A stretch of DNA of 64,000 nucleotides from the NCBI RefSeq assembly GCF_006874425.1, contig NZ_VIJZ01000005.1:1-64000 (forward strand), read 5' to 3'. This DNA comes from Paenibacillus ottowii. Lineage in GTDB: Bacteria > Bacillota > Bacilli > Paenibacillales > Paenibacillaceae. The position numbers were made by a program, and so were the translations under genes. Below are positions 1 to 7,556 of the stretch, piece by piece; the first letter of the stretch is position 1, and every line of letters begins with the position of its first letter. Below the pieces are notes generated by a model that did not search any database, had not been told where the DNA came from, and worked only from the letters and a program-made list of their open reading frames with translations.

Positions 1-80
1 CCCAAGCAAACGCAATCGGCGGGTAAAGCGCCCGTTAGATTCTGAAACGTATAAAGAGCGACACTTAATTGAATGCTTTT

Positions 81-356
81 TCAACAAAGTAAAAAACTAT
101 CGACGCTTGGCCACTCGCTATGAAAAACAGCGAACATGTTCATGGCTTTTTTGACGCTGCTTTCAATTCGTTTATGGCTCAAATAGGTTTGCGTACAGGC
201 CCTAGCAAAATTCCAACCAATTGTTCCAACTAACATATAAATATAAAATTCGAAATAAAGACCTATTAAATTACTTATAAGTAGATAAAAAGAATAGATC
301 ACAAAGAAAAGCAGCCAGCCTTTAATTCCATTCATACTATTCTGAGATAATTGCAT
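81..356 (-). CDS. DUF2569-like small membrane protein (probably truncated), cassette 1
   Basis: This 91-residue protein starts at an ATG preceded by AAGGAGCC. The opening NGIKGWLLFF is typical of DUF2569 membrane proteins and is followed by a long hydrophobic stretch (about residues 10-50) that can span the membrane once or twice. DUF2569 proteins are usually about 140-170 residues with four membrane segments, so this copy looks shortened; its last 20 residues are not membrane-like. The family has no settled function. It is the leftmost cargo gene of the cassette array: GTTAGATTCTGAAAC at 34-48 and GTTTCAGATAAC at 399-410 flank it as an imperfect inverted repeat. Family call moderate, integrity doubtful. 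Confidence 0.45.
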   Translation of the reverse strand: MQLSQNSMNGIKGWLLFFVIYSFYLLISNLIGLYFEFYIYMLVGTIGWNFARACTQTYLSHKRIESSVKKAMNMFAVFHSEWPSVDSFLLC

Positions 357-398
357 TATTGGCTCCTTAATTTTTGTCTTTTATTTCATTGAGCATTG

Positions 399-568
399 GT
401 TTCAGATAACGTTCCTATATTCACGAACCCTCACACCTTAAGAGACGAAGTCCCGACCGCGACGCGGTTAGGTGGTGCAGGGTTGTTCGCTTGAGTCCGC
501 TTCCCTGTTTATCTCCTCTAGCGAACCAAGGGATGAATTAACCGCAGCGTGAATACGATGTTATCAGA
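399..568. repeat. Structured cassette repeat, copy 1
   Basis: This is one of four related intergenic elements. The outer arms are TAACGTTCCTATATTCACG at 407-425 and GCAGCGTGAATACGATGTTA at 544-563, which pair with each other. Inside are stem P1 (AACCCT 426-431 with AGGGTT 479-484), stem P2 (GTTCGC 485-490 with GCGAAC 521-526), the conserved ACCAAGG at 525-531, and a weak third stem. The element's right end, GTTATCAGA, is the reverse complement of TCTGATAAC at 1531-1539, so the gene between them is bracketed by an inverted repeat. Confidence 0.75.
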
Positions 569-685
569 TTCCGGCACTTCATTGAATAACATTCAAATGG
601 TTTTAATATTTTTTTCCAGCAACGCGGTAAGCTCAAATCTTCGATAATTTTGGGTTTGTCCGGATCTCCTGTGCCAAAGATAATT

Positions 686-1507
686 CTACCAAGCTCCCAA
701 TCCATTAAAATCTTGTTTACTAATTTTGTTACCTGTGTTCTTACGCTTGTTTTTTTTAAAAATAGAGAGCGAGTCCTCGAAATTATCACATATATAATGA
801 AGTGTATTATTTTTACATCGGTGCAAGCTCCCGGAATATATCATGTCATCCTTCAGAAATATTGTAATTGCCAATGAGGGCTGCATTGGGTTTATATATA
901 TCGTGCAGATAGAATCTTGCTTCCACGAGGTACTGCTCAATTTCTTAGTTACATTACTATTAATAGTATTACTATAACTACTATTGCAGCATGGACAGTA
1001 TTCAATCTCTAGTGGACTATCGACCAATAACAACTGTATTTCCTTACCAACCCAAACAATCTCTTCGAGGACTTTATCCAATAATAAATCCATAGGGCCT
1101 CCTAATAAATGAAATACACGTTCAAATTCAATTTTTTCGTCATCCCATTGAAAAATTAATCTTAATGAATGGATTCTATCATAGTCCCCATAAGTATTTA
1201 ATACTGCAAAAACTTTTGGGTTCTTTTGTGAAGCTTCTTTTACAAAGGCTTCCCAAGAACGCTTATACTCTCGAATTTCAACTTCTGTTAATTCAAGATG
1301 ATTAGGTTCGTTATATGCTTGTGGTCTATGGTGTAGATCGTGATCCTTTACACAGAGAACAGCCAGATTTTCCTCAACTGTATTAGAATTATCACCATCA
1401 ACGTGATGGAAATGAACACCTAGTCCTCTCTTTTTACAAACACAACAGACACCTACGTTTTTTTGAATCAGTATCTCCTTTAGTTTTGGATTCGGAGATA
1501 CTCTCAT
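686..1507 (-). CDS. HNH endonuclease domain protein, cassette 2
   Basis: The protein has 273 residues; its ATG follows GGGGAGCC. An HNH nuclease domain occupies residues 1-60, with a CxxC zinc pair, the HFHHVDGDNSN core, an NLAVLC segment and a final DHDLHHR, all as expected for a functional metal-dependent nuclease. Residues 60-250 are not recognised; they include a second CPCC pair near residue 167. The C-terminus may be wrong. An A8 tract (T8 on the plus strand near 740-748) lies before the last 23 codons, and the +1 frame continues in protein-like sequence to the stop at 538. The gene sits between repeats 1 and 2. It could be a defence nuclease or a homing-type enzyme; nothing in the sequence decides which. 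Confidence 0.72.
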   Translation of the reverse strand: MRVSPNPKLKEILIQKNVGVCCVCKKRGLGVHFHHVDGDNSNTVEENLAVLCVKDHDLHHRPQAYNEPNHLELTEVEIREYKRSWEAFVKEASQKNPKVFAVLNTYGDYDRIHSLRLIFQWDDEKIEFERVFHLLGGPMDLLLDKVLEEIVWVGKEIQLLLVDSPLEIEYCPCCNSSYSNTINSNVTKKLSSTSWKQDSICTIYINPMQPSLAITIFLKDDMIYSGSLHRCKNNTLHYICDNFEDSLSIFKKNKRKNTGNKISKQDFNGLGAW

Positions 1508-1530
1508 TTAGGCTCCCCTTTTTGCTGGTT

Positions 1531-1650
1531 TCTGATAACGTTCCTGTATTCATGAACCCCGAAGGGGTTGTCTGCTGAAATGCTTCCCTGAAATCCTTCT
1601 CGCAGACCAAGGCTCCAAAGGAGCCGCTGCTTGAATATTATGTTATGTGA
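1531..1650. repeat. Structured cassette repeat, copy 2
   Basis: It has the same architecture as copy 1. The closing arms are TAACGTTCCTGTATTCATG (1536-1554) and GCTGCTTGAATATTATGTTA (1626-1645). Stem P1 is AACCCC-GAA-GGGGTT (1555-1569), stem P2 is GTCTGC (1570-1575) with GCAGAC (1602-1607), then comes ACCAAGG, then stem P3 GGCTCC-AAA-GGAGCC (1611-1625). The right end GTTATGTGA (1642-1650) matches the reverse complement of TCACATAAC at 2220-2228, which bounds the next cassette. Confidence 0.8.
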
Positions 1651-1682
1651 TGCGACATCTTCTTCGAACTTTCTATCTACAA

Positions 1683-2194
1683 TTATTTATGGATTTGAAC
1701 CTTGATTTTAGAAACTTGTTTATCTATTAAATTATAGATTTTTTCGATTTCATCTTCTTTGATCTTATTTTTTACCAATTCATTTTTAATTTCTTGTTGA
1801 AGTTCAATTAACGCTTCAAGTTTCAATGTTATATACCAGCCTGTCCATTCCGTAACTAGGCTATCATCAAAGCATTCGCCATTGGTATAAAAGAACATTC
1901 TATAATAACCTATTCTCTCTTTTTTTTGTAGTAAATGTCTAACGTAGATATAACCTGCTGGGAATAGTGACTGTCTACAATCTGATAATCGGAATGAAAA
2001 ATAGTTTTATACTCAATTGTATCTATTGAAGGCTTAATATCTTCTAGATTCAATTCATCAAAAAACAAACTAATTTCTTCTGGAGATTCTTTCATGTAGT
2101 TATTGAATGTAACCCAAAAACCCTCTAAGGTTCTATCCATAATTTTATGTGTATCAATCCAGCTCTCTAGCGCTAAATTATCCAATTGAATCAT
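1683..2194 (-). pseudogene. Hypothetical protein split by a frameshift at an A8 tract, cassette 3
   Basis: Two minus-strand frames abut: 2194-1910 (94 residues, ATG after AAAGGATGG) and 1898-1683 (71 residues). On the coding strand the first frame ends AAA AAA AAG AGA GAA TAG. Reading one base back after the A tract gives KERIGYYRMFFYTNGE and runs into the second frame without a stop, making one protein of about 170 residues that is acidic first and lysine/glutamate-helical later. The tract contains A AAA AAG in the zero frame, a known bacterial -1 slippery heptamer. It may therefore be a homopolymer mutation, a sequencing error, or frameshifted translation. No family recognised. Confidence 0.5.
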
Positions 2195-2219
2195 CCATCC
2201 TTTAAAATCTTATGTGATT

Positions 2220-2317
2220 TCACATAACATTTCTGTATTCATGACCCAACAAATGGGTGTCCGGCGAATGCCGGACCAAGGGCGTATGCCCGCAGCGTGA
2301 ATATTATATTAGGCCTC
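2220..2317. repeat. Structured cassette repeat, copy 3
   Basis: This is the most compact copy. The closing arms are TAACATTTCTGTATTCATG (2225-2243) and GCAGCGTGAATATTATATTA (2292-2311). Stems are P1 ACCCA/TGGGT (2244-2248, 2254-2258), P2 GTCCGGC-GAAT-GCCGGAC (2259-2276), ACCAAGG, and P3 GGGC-GTAT-GCCC (2280-2291). The left boundary lies in a local palindrome, TTATGTGA-TT-TCACATAA (2210-2227). The right boundary ATTAGGCCTC (2308-2317) pairs with GAGG...GCCTAAC near 2997-3010. Confidence 0.8.
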
Positions 2318-2469
2318 AATGAATTACTTACAAAAATCTTTCAAATAATATTTACTTACCTTGCTAGAAAAATCGATTAGTGTCCCTATAGATTCTTTAA
2401 TACTTATTATTAACTCTGCTACAGGCAACTCCTGTTCTAACTTGAGTTCATTAGAAGAAAATAATGACC

Positions 2470-2967
2470 TTAATAAAATTGTATTCTTACGTGCTCTGCA
2501 AACAAAAACCTTTGATCTTTTTCTTCATAAAATACAATTTCATTACTCACCTCTTCTAAAGCTTCTGAAAGTTCATTCCTTTGAGGTTTAGAGTAGTGAT
2601 AAGTTATGTTTCTTGTGTTTGATAATTTTTGCAACAAATCTGCTTTTTCGCCATTTCTAAATAGTAGTTTAAGAATCTTATATATCTGGATTATATGCTC
2701 GGGTAAAGAATCAATATATATTCTTACTTCTTCTAATTTCTCAGACTCTTCTAAATAGAAAATAGCTTCTCTTAGGGAGGCAGTGAGAATTTTAAGAATA
2801 GATGGTGCTTCTGAAATCAAGTACGAAAGCTCGTCTGAACTTTTGAATAATTTTTTCTTTAGAAAAATAAAAGCGTTATGTATGATTGCCAATCCAACTA
2901 CCCACTTAGCAACAGCATTATCACTTGGAAAAACCTCGTTCATGCGGATAAGAGCATATTCCATCAT
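2470..2967 (-). CDS. HEPN-like helical protein, cassette 4
   Basis: The protein has 165 residues; two adjacent ATGs follow AAAGGGGAC. It is predicted all-helical from its heptad-like hydrophobic pattern. Residues around 118-125 read NTRNITYHY, matching the R-N-x3-H signature of HEPN-domain ribonucleases, and an acidic helical region follows as in many HEPN proteins. HEPN proteins often act in abortive infection or as toxins, or as regulatory partners. It lies between repeat copies 3 and 4, and no nucleotidyltransferase partner is adjacent. The HEPN call rests on one motif and the helical character, so it is tentative. Confidence 0.45.
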   Translation of the reverse strand: MMEYALIRMNEVFPSDNAVAKWVVGLAIIHNAFIFLKKKLFKSSDELSYLISEAPSILKILTASLREAIFYLEESEKLEEVRIYIDSLPEHIIQIYKILKLLFRNGEKADLLQKLSNTRNITYHYSKPQRNELSEALEEVSNEIVFYEEKDQRFLFAEHVRIQFY

Positions 2968-3000
2968 TGTAGTCCCCTTTATTTACTCTCTACTACGAGG

Positions 3001-3090
3001 TTTCGCCTAACGTCTAGTTTATATACTTCGTAGATACCACACATCTTGTATGATATCAGAACTACGTATATGATAATCCATATTGTTACA
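3001..3090. repeat. Divergent cassette repeat, copy 4
   Basis: GCCTAAC at 3004-3010 closes cassette 4 by pairing with TTAGGC at 2309-2314. The body differs from copies 1-3 but keeps the layout: TAACGTCTAGTTTATATAC with GTATATGATAATCC...GTTA as outer arms, then TTCGTAG with CTACG inside. A decayed or distant member of the same repeat family. Confidence 0.45.
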
Positions 3091-3663
3091 TTTACGAAGA
3101 AATAATTGGCGAGCAAGAAATATCTCTGCTAATGGTGAAAGAGCAGGCATTGTAATAGAATTAGAGCACACTCAACTGAAATGCTGAAACAAAAGGAAGG
3201 CCTTTCTCCATCCCCTAGGGAATTAGACTACTCCTCATATCCATAATAACTAATTTAAAAAAATCCATTTTTGAAAATATTAATTCTAGTATTTTACAAT
3301 CTGTATCATAGTATATCACAACTTGTTCCAGATACGAAGACAAGAATAGAGAAAAAACAGCCCCTGAACTGACCTTTTGTTAGACTTCACTAACAAAGTA
3401 GGTACAGTTTAATGTCTGGGCTGTTCTTTCGCATGTACTCCAAATATGCAGGATGGATTTCGAAGAGGCATTTATGCAGACAACCCTTTTGGGATTCGTA
3501 AATACAGGAAGCGAGAAGAAGCTCAGTGAGAATTTAATTAAAGAATCATGTACTAAATAAAGTGAAATGATGCCTTATGATTGCAGGATAGATGGTATTC
3601 TTTACTCATTTCATTTAGTGTATTTGAGGTGGCTTCGAGTGTCCAATTTGGATCAGGGGGTCT
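3091..3663. other. Gene-poor stretch with remnants
   Basis: No convincing gene is present. A 35-codon plus-strand reading frame (3453-3560, starting MDFEEAFMQTT) lacks a good ribosome binding site and any homologue I recognise. A large nested hairpin lies at 3356-3425 and is listed separately. The rest is AT-rich and looks like decayed sequence between the cassette array and the lanthipeptide cluster. Confidence 0.4.
3356..3425. repeat. Three-layer nested hairpin, terminator- or MITE-like
   Basis: Three stems nest around one loop: AACAGCCC with GGGCTGTT (outer), AACTGACC with GGTACAGTT (middle), and TTTGTTAG-acttca-CTAACAAA (inner). The middle and inner arms resemble two insertion-sequence ends facing each other. 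A bidirectional terminator is the other reading. Confidence 0.5.
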
Positions 3664-3989
3664 TTAAAGAAATCTATCTTTAATATGTTCTTTAACTCTT
3701 AAACAAGCATTCTTATAACCTTCACTTCTCATATTGTCCGAAAGAAAAATCATTTCAATTATTGGATCACTTGGTTCAAACTCGTATGCTTTTGACAGCA
3801 TGTTTTCCCTATGCTATCCCAATACTCATAGTCTCCAAAATGAAGAGGAGACAAGGTGATCATGTAACCGAAAATCAATATAACCTGTGTTTCTATCGAG
3901 AAATTACGTATACCTTCTTCTGTAACTTCGCTTAATGTCATTTCAATCAATTCATAATCGTTATCATTAACCCTCTGAGTAACAAACAA
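3664..3989 (-). pseudogene. Fragment of an unrecognised gene, 5' truncated and frameshifted
   Basis: A frame starting at a TTG (3989) runs 67 residues to DYEYWDSIG, then shifts at GGGAAAAC. The next frame continues as ENMLSKAYEFEPSDP and ends HIKDRFL at 3664. Joined, they give about 108 residues of acidic, soluble, protein-like sequence. There is an upstream in-frame stop and no ribosome binding site, so the 5' end is missing. It recalls small immunity-type proteins in length and composition, but no family can be named. Confidence 0.5.
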
Positions 3990-4135
3990 ATATCCCTAGA
4001 TTCGACACTAAAATACAAAGATATAAAACCTAAATTCAAGCATATATTCAAATCATAGTTACCTTTATCCCAAACCTTTTTTCGTTGACAAAAGGCTTGA
4101 TAATTTTTTGGAGGTTTGGCAGATAGATGCCTATT

Positions 4136-4864
4136 TCATTTGCATTTGTTCATGCCTGCAAGTGTTACTGCGGCAAGTCCAACGCAAAATAGTAAACTAA
4201 TGCAACTAAGCATGACCTGAGTTGTCGATGCTTCATAGTAGCCAGATATGGTAAATACAGCTGTAATAGGATATAAAGCTTTTAGGGTATTTGACGTACT
4301 TGCAAATAGTCCAATAAAAGAATAAAATTCAGTGATAACTAACGCAATCCAATATCCCTTTTTCATGTATGATACCAAAGCAATAATAGGTGAGATTGCA
4401 AGAAATATACATATACCATCTAAAAAATAAGCTTTCAAAAAATTCATGACCATCCCTATGGATAAATCAGAAAAATGTAAAGTTGCTTCAGCGAAAAATG
4501 TTATAGCAAAGAGTAACAAGTAAAAAAGAATACTATATACAAGGGTTATAATCATTTTTGCGATTGTCAACTTTGCTTCATTCACGGGGATAAGTCGAAG
4601 TGAATCGATTATATGCTCCTGTTCTTCACGACAAATCATGTAACTACCTAAGAGAGCAATTACCGCTGGAAGAACGAAAAATGTTGCCAGTGGTTGAGCC
4701 ACCGCCATATACCAACCTATAGTATCTATATCTCGAACACCGTCATTGTCTGTTAATCCGGATAAAAAAACAATAACTGCTACCATAACCGTCGCAAAAA
4801 TTGCAATCCAAACAAAACTTAACCGGCGAATCTTTTGATGTTCCGCCCAAAGTAATGTTCGCAT
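4136..4864 (-). CDS. lanG: Lantibiotic immunity ABC transporter permease LanG
   Basis: This is an integral membrane permease of about 242 residues with six hydrophobic segments. The N-terminus MRTLLWAEHQKIRR and the ABC-2/BcrB-like layout match LanG/LanE immunity permeases. The chosen ATG (4864) follows GAGGTGG. It lies right after lanE, whose stop overlaps its ribosome binding site. With LanE and LanF it should form the complex that expels mature lantibiotic from the membrane of the producer. LanE and LanG are told apart mainly by gene order. No second immunity gene (a LanI lipoprotein) is visible. Confidence 0.8.
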   Translation of the reverse strand: MRTLLWAEHQKIRRLSFVWIAIFATVMVAVIVFLSGLTDNDGVRDIDTIGWYMAVAQPLATFFVLPAVIALLGSYMICREEQEHIIDSLRLIPVNEAKLTIAKMIITLVYSILFYLLLFAITFFAEATLHFSDLSIGMVMNFLKAYFLDGICIFLAISPIIALVSYMKKGYWIALVITEFYSFIGLFASTSNTLKALYPITAVFTISGYYEASTTQVMLSCISLLFCVGLAAVTLAGMNKCK

Positions 4865-4874
4865 TATTACCACC

Positions 4875-5618
4875 TCACTTTCTTCTTGCTAATGCAACGT
4901 TTGCAAGGAGTACAGATACAATCCCCCAGACAAAAATGCTAAGGAACGCCAAGGGTATGCTAATTACCTGTGTATAGTTCAGTCCTGGAATATCTCCGTT
5001 TCGAGCAACGATTACTGCCATGCTGGATAACGGATGTATATACATATTTATCGACACTATAATAGAACCAAGAAAAGTATAAACTAGTGTTATAGCAACT
5101 GGAAGAATATATCCTTTTTGCGTTGTAGCAATTGCCAAAATCGGCAGCATTGCAAAAGCTGTAATAACACCAATCTCCAAACACTTTCTTATCAAAAACA
5201 AAACGTTTTGCCAATCAAATGCGATATCTCCGAGAAGTATACTAAATATAACGGAACCTACAGCTGTAACTAACATGAAGCAAACAGAATAAATCAAAAC
5301 TACAAAAAATTTACTAAAAAAATATCTCATTTTGCTGACAGGCACAATCCAAAGTTGTTTAAGCATATCGTATTGATTTTCATTGTACATTAGCATTGTG
5401 CTTAATATTCCTAAAACAACAGGTAAGACAATAAAAAGTGTAAGTCCGAACGCTGACCATTTATAAAACTGTACAGGGTCACCGCCTGTATCCCACGCAT
5501 ATTTAAATAATAAGTACGCTAGGAATGGCATGATGAGAGCTGAAAACATCATAATCCACACAAATGTTCTGCGTCGTAACTTAAGAAATTCTATTTGAAT
5601 AAGTTTAAGCAATGCCAT
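4875..5618 (-). CDS. lanE: Lantibiotic immunity ABC transporter permease LanE
   Basis: This 247-residue membrane protein has six predicted transmembrane segments and a charged N-terminus (IQIEFLKLRRRTFVW) typical of LanE/MutE-type ABC-2 permeases. Its ATG lies inside the 3' end of lanF (14-base overlap), so the two are translationally coupled. Together with LanG it forms the membrane channel of the self-protection transporter driven by LanF. Confidence 0.82.
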   Translation of the reverse strand: MALLKLIQIEFLKLRRRTFVWIMMFSALIMPFLAYLLFKYAWDTGGDPVQFYKWSAFGLTLFIVLPVVLGILSTMLMYNENQYDMLKQLWIVPVSKMRYFFSKFFVVLIYSVCFMLVTAVGSVIFSILLGDIAFDWQNVLFLIRKCLEIGVITAFAMLPILAIATTQKGYILPVAITLVYTFLGSIIVSINMYIHPLSSMAVIVARNGDIPGLNYTQVISIPLAFLSIFVWGIVSVLLANVALARRK

Positions 5619-6528
5619 CTCCTCCCGTAATTTTCCTGAAATAGTCCTCTAAAGTATCATTACAAAGCTGAGAACTAATAACCAACACATCTCCCAATAT
5701 TAGTGCCTTATTAACAGAAGCCATATCCAGAGAATTATTATAGATTTGCAACGTATGATCGTCTTTCACAGAATAACTTTTCAAACCGAATTGACGTTCC
5801 AAGATCAAGCTAGCTTTAGCAGCATCAGAAACTTGAAGTAGAATGTACTTACCATTTTTTCGTTTAAGTTCCTCCATACTATTTTCTTCTAACAGAATAC
5901 CCTTGTCGATAATTCCAATATCATCAGCAAGCAATGAAATTTCCGAAAGAATATGGCTGGAAATAAGAATTGTTTTCCCACGTTCAACACTCAAACTCTT
6001 AATAAAATCCCTGACTTCTGCTATACCTATAGGGTCCAGACCGTTTGTAGGTTCATCTAAAATCAATAGTTCAGGGTCATGCAAAATAGCATTAGCAATA
6101 CCCAGACGTTGTTTCATACCGAGAGAATACTCACCGAACAGCTTCTTATCCTTATACGGTAATCTTACAACTTCCAATGCATTCTTCACAGCGTTAGGAG
6201 CAGATGTACCACGCAGTTTTGCAAAAATGTTCAAATTTTCTGTTCCAGTTAAGTTTGGATAGAATCCGGGCGTTTCGATAATCGCTCCAATTCTGGGATA
6301 TAGCTGCTTTTCTCTACCTTTAATGTTCTTACCAAATACGTCTACCTCACCGGAAGAGGTAGACGTTAACCCTAAGATCATTTTCATAATTGTCGTTTTA
6401 CCGGCGCCATTACGACCGAGCAATCCGTAAATACGTCCTTTTTTTACATGGATATTTACATTATTTACAGCTTTCTGATCCTTATAGATTTTAGTAAGTT
6501 GTTTAGTTTCTATGGTATACTTTGTCAT
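5605..6528 (-). CDS. lanF: Lantibiotic immunity ABC transporter ATP-binding protein LanF
   Basis: The protein has 307 residues; its ATG follows AAAGGAGG. All ABC ATPase motifs are present: Walker A GRNGAGKT (about residues 38-45), signature YSLGMKQR (about 135), Walker B LLILDEPTNGLDP (about 155) and the SSH switch histidine. Where most ABC ATPases carry a Q-loop glutamine the sequence reads IIETPGFYP, the E-loop variant known from lantibiotic immunity ATPases such as NisF/SpaF. It is of the BcrA/LanF type. A triple direct repeat lies in its promoter region, consistent with control by the neighbouring response regulator. Confidence 0.88.
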   Translation of the reverse strand: MTKYTIETKQLTKIYKDQKAVNNVNIHVKKGRIYGLLGRNGAGKTTIMKMILGLTSTSSGEVDVFGKNIKGREKQLYPRIGAIIETPGFYPNLTGTENLNIFAKLRGTSAPNAVKNALEVVRLPYKDKKLFGEYSLGMKQRLGIANAILHDPELLILDEPTNGLDPIGIAEVRDFIKSLSVERGKTILISSHILSEISLLADDIGIIDKGILLEENSMEELKRKNGKYILLQVSDAAKASLILERQFGLKSYSVKDDHTLQIYNNSLDMASVNKALILGDVLVISSQLCNDTLEDYFRKITGGDGIA

Positions 6529-6561
6529 ATGAATACCTCCTTTATTTAAAGTTTATCAAAC

Positions 6562-6591
6562 AAATCTTGCCAAAATCTTGCCGAAATCTTG
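6562..6591 (-). promoter_or_regulatory. Triple CAAGATTT direct repeat upstream of lanF (likely LanR operator)
   Basis: On the minus strand CAAGATTT occurs three times, at 6591-6584, 6580-6573 and 6569-6562, exactly 11 bases apart, with GGCAAGATTT in the last two. It ends 33 bases before the lanF ATG, with an AT-rich -10-like GATAAAC between. Helically phased direct repeats are the usual target of OmpR-family regulators, the class of the neighbouring regulator. Direct sequence observation; binding is inferred. Confidence 0.6.
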
Positions 6592-6626
6592 TTTGTTTCT
6601 TGCTAATAAAAAAGCTTTCAAAAATA

Positions 6627-7550
6627 TTAAAGAGCTTTCGGAAGTTTTACTATAAACGTCGTACCACCAGATAATAAATTTTGAGCATTAATTGTTCCTT
6701 TATGTAGATGGACAAGTTCTCTAACAATAGCAAGCCCTAAACCATTTCCGTTAGTCGAACGTGATTCATCACTTTGATACAGTCTATCAAATATATGTGG
6801 CAGGTCATTAGGAGAAATCCCTTTTCCATTATCACTTATCTGAACCATAACGTTTTGTTCATTTCCGCTTATTTGTAGATCAATTCTAGTCCCGTCACTA
6901 TGTGCAATAGCATTTTGAATTAAATTATTAACAATTCTTATATAAGCATTTGGATCTAATCGGATAAAGCATTCTTTGTCAGAAATATCAATATTATATT
7001 CAAAATGCTTTTCCTCAAAGGTTGGTATCCAATTTACCAAGATATCACGAGTGAATTCGTTTATATCATGTTCTTCCAGTTTAAACACTTGCTCTTTAGC
7101 ATCAAGTTTGACCCAATCAAATAAAACTTCAACAAACCCCTTCAAATGATGTGCTTTATTTAAAGCGATTTCAAGATATTCTTCTTTTTCTTTGCCTGTA
7201 ACAAACTTCTCTTGAATTGCTTCTAAATAGCCAACTAAAGAAGTTAAAGGTGTTCTTACATCATGGGATAAACTCGTCATAAGTCGCTTATAAGCCTGTT
7301 CGGATTGCTTTAACTGTATGAGTTGAGTTTGACTATTCATTGCTATATCATTTATGGAATAACAAATTGTTTTAGTGATATCATTTTCATTTACCAAAAT
7401 ACGACGATTCCAATTTCCTTTTTTTATATCGGCTAAAGAATCTTCAATAATTGAAAGTTGTTCAGAAACCTTATACAGTTTTGTTACCAAATAAATGATA
7501 ACAATAAGACAAAAAACTAGAGCCATAAGTAGAATATAGATCCATTCCAT
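6627..7550 (-). CDS. lanK: Sensor histidine kinase LanK
   Basis: The protein has 307 residues. One N-terminal membrane segment (residues 3-23) is followed by a HAMP-like linker, an HisKA H-box SLSHDVRTPLTSL (phosphorylatable His near residue 97) and an HATPase domain with N (NLIQNAIAHS), G1 (DNGKGI), F (IFDRLYQ) and G2 (GNGLGLAI) boxes. It lacks a sizeable extracellular sensor loop, unlike NisK/SpaK. Its ribosome binding site, AAGGAGG, lies inside the end of the regulator gene 7 bases upstream, so both are co-translated. It probably senses the lantibiotic or membrane stress and controls lanFEG and perhaps lanA. Confidence 0.82.
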   Translation of the reverse strand: MEWIYILLMALVFCLIVIIYLVTKLYKVSEQLSIIEDSLADIKKGNWNRRILVNENDITKTICYSINDIAMNSQTQLIQLKQSEQAYKRLMTSLSHDVRTPLTSLVGYLEAIQEKFVTGKEKEEYLEIALNKAHHLKGFVEVLFDWVKLDAKEQVFKLEEHDINEFTRDILVNWIPTFEEKHFEYNIDISDKECFIRLDPNAYIRIVNNLIQNAIAHSDGTRIDLQISGNEQNVMVQISDNGKGISPNDLPHIFDRLYQSDESRSTNGNGLGLAIVRELVHLHKGTINAQNLLSGGTTFIVKLPKAL

Positions 7551-7556
7551 AATTAA

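Noticed and set aside
399-2317. Reading the cassette repeats as a CRISPR array
   Set aside because: There are only a few copies, 0.6-1 kb apart, of unequal length, with genes between them; no 30-40 base spacers.
5843-6262. 139-residue plus-strand frame inside lanF
   Set aside because: Antisense of the ABC ATPase; its serine-rich composition is what reversed Walker-type sequence produces.
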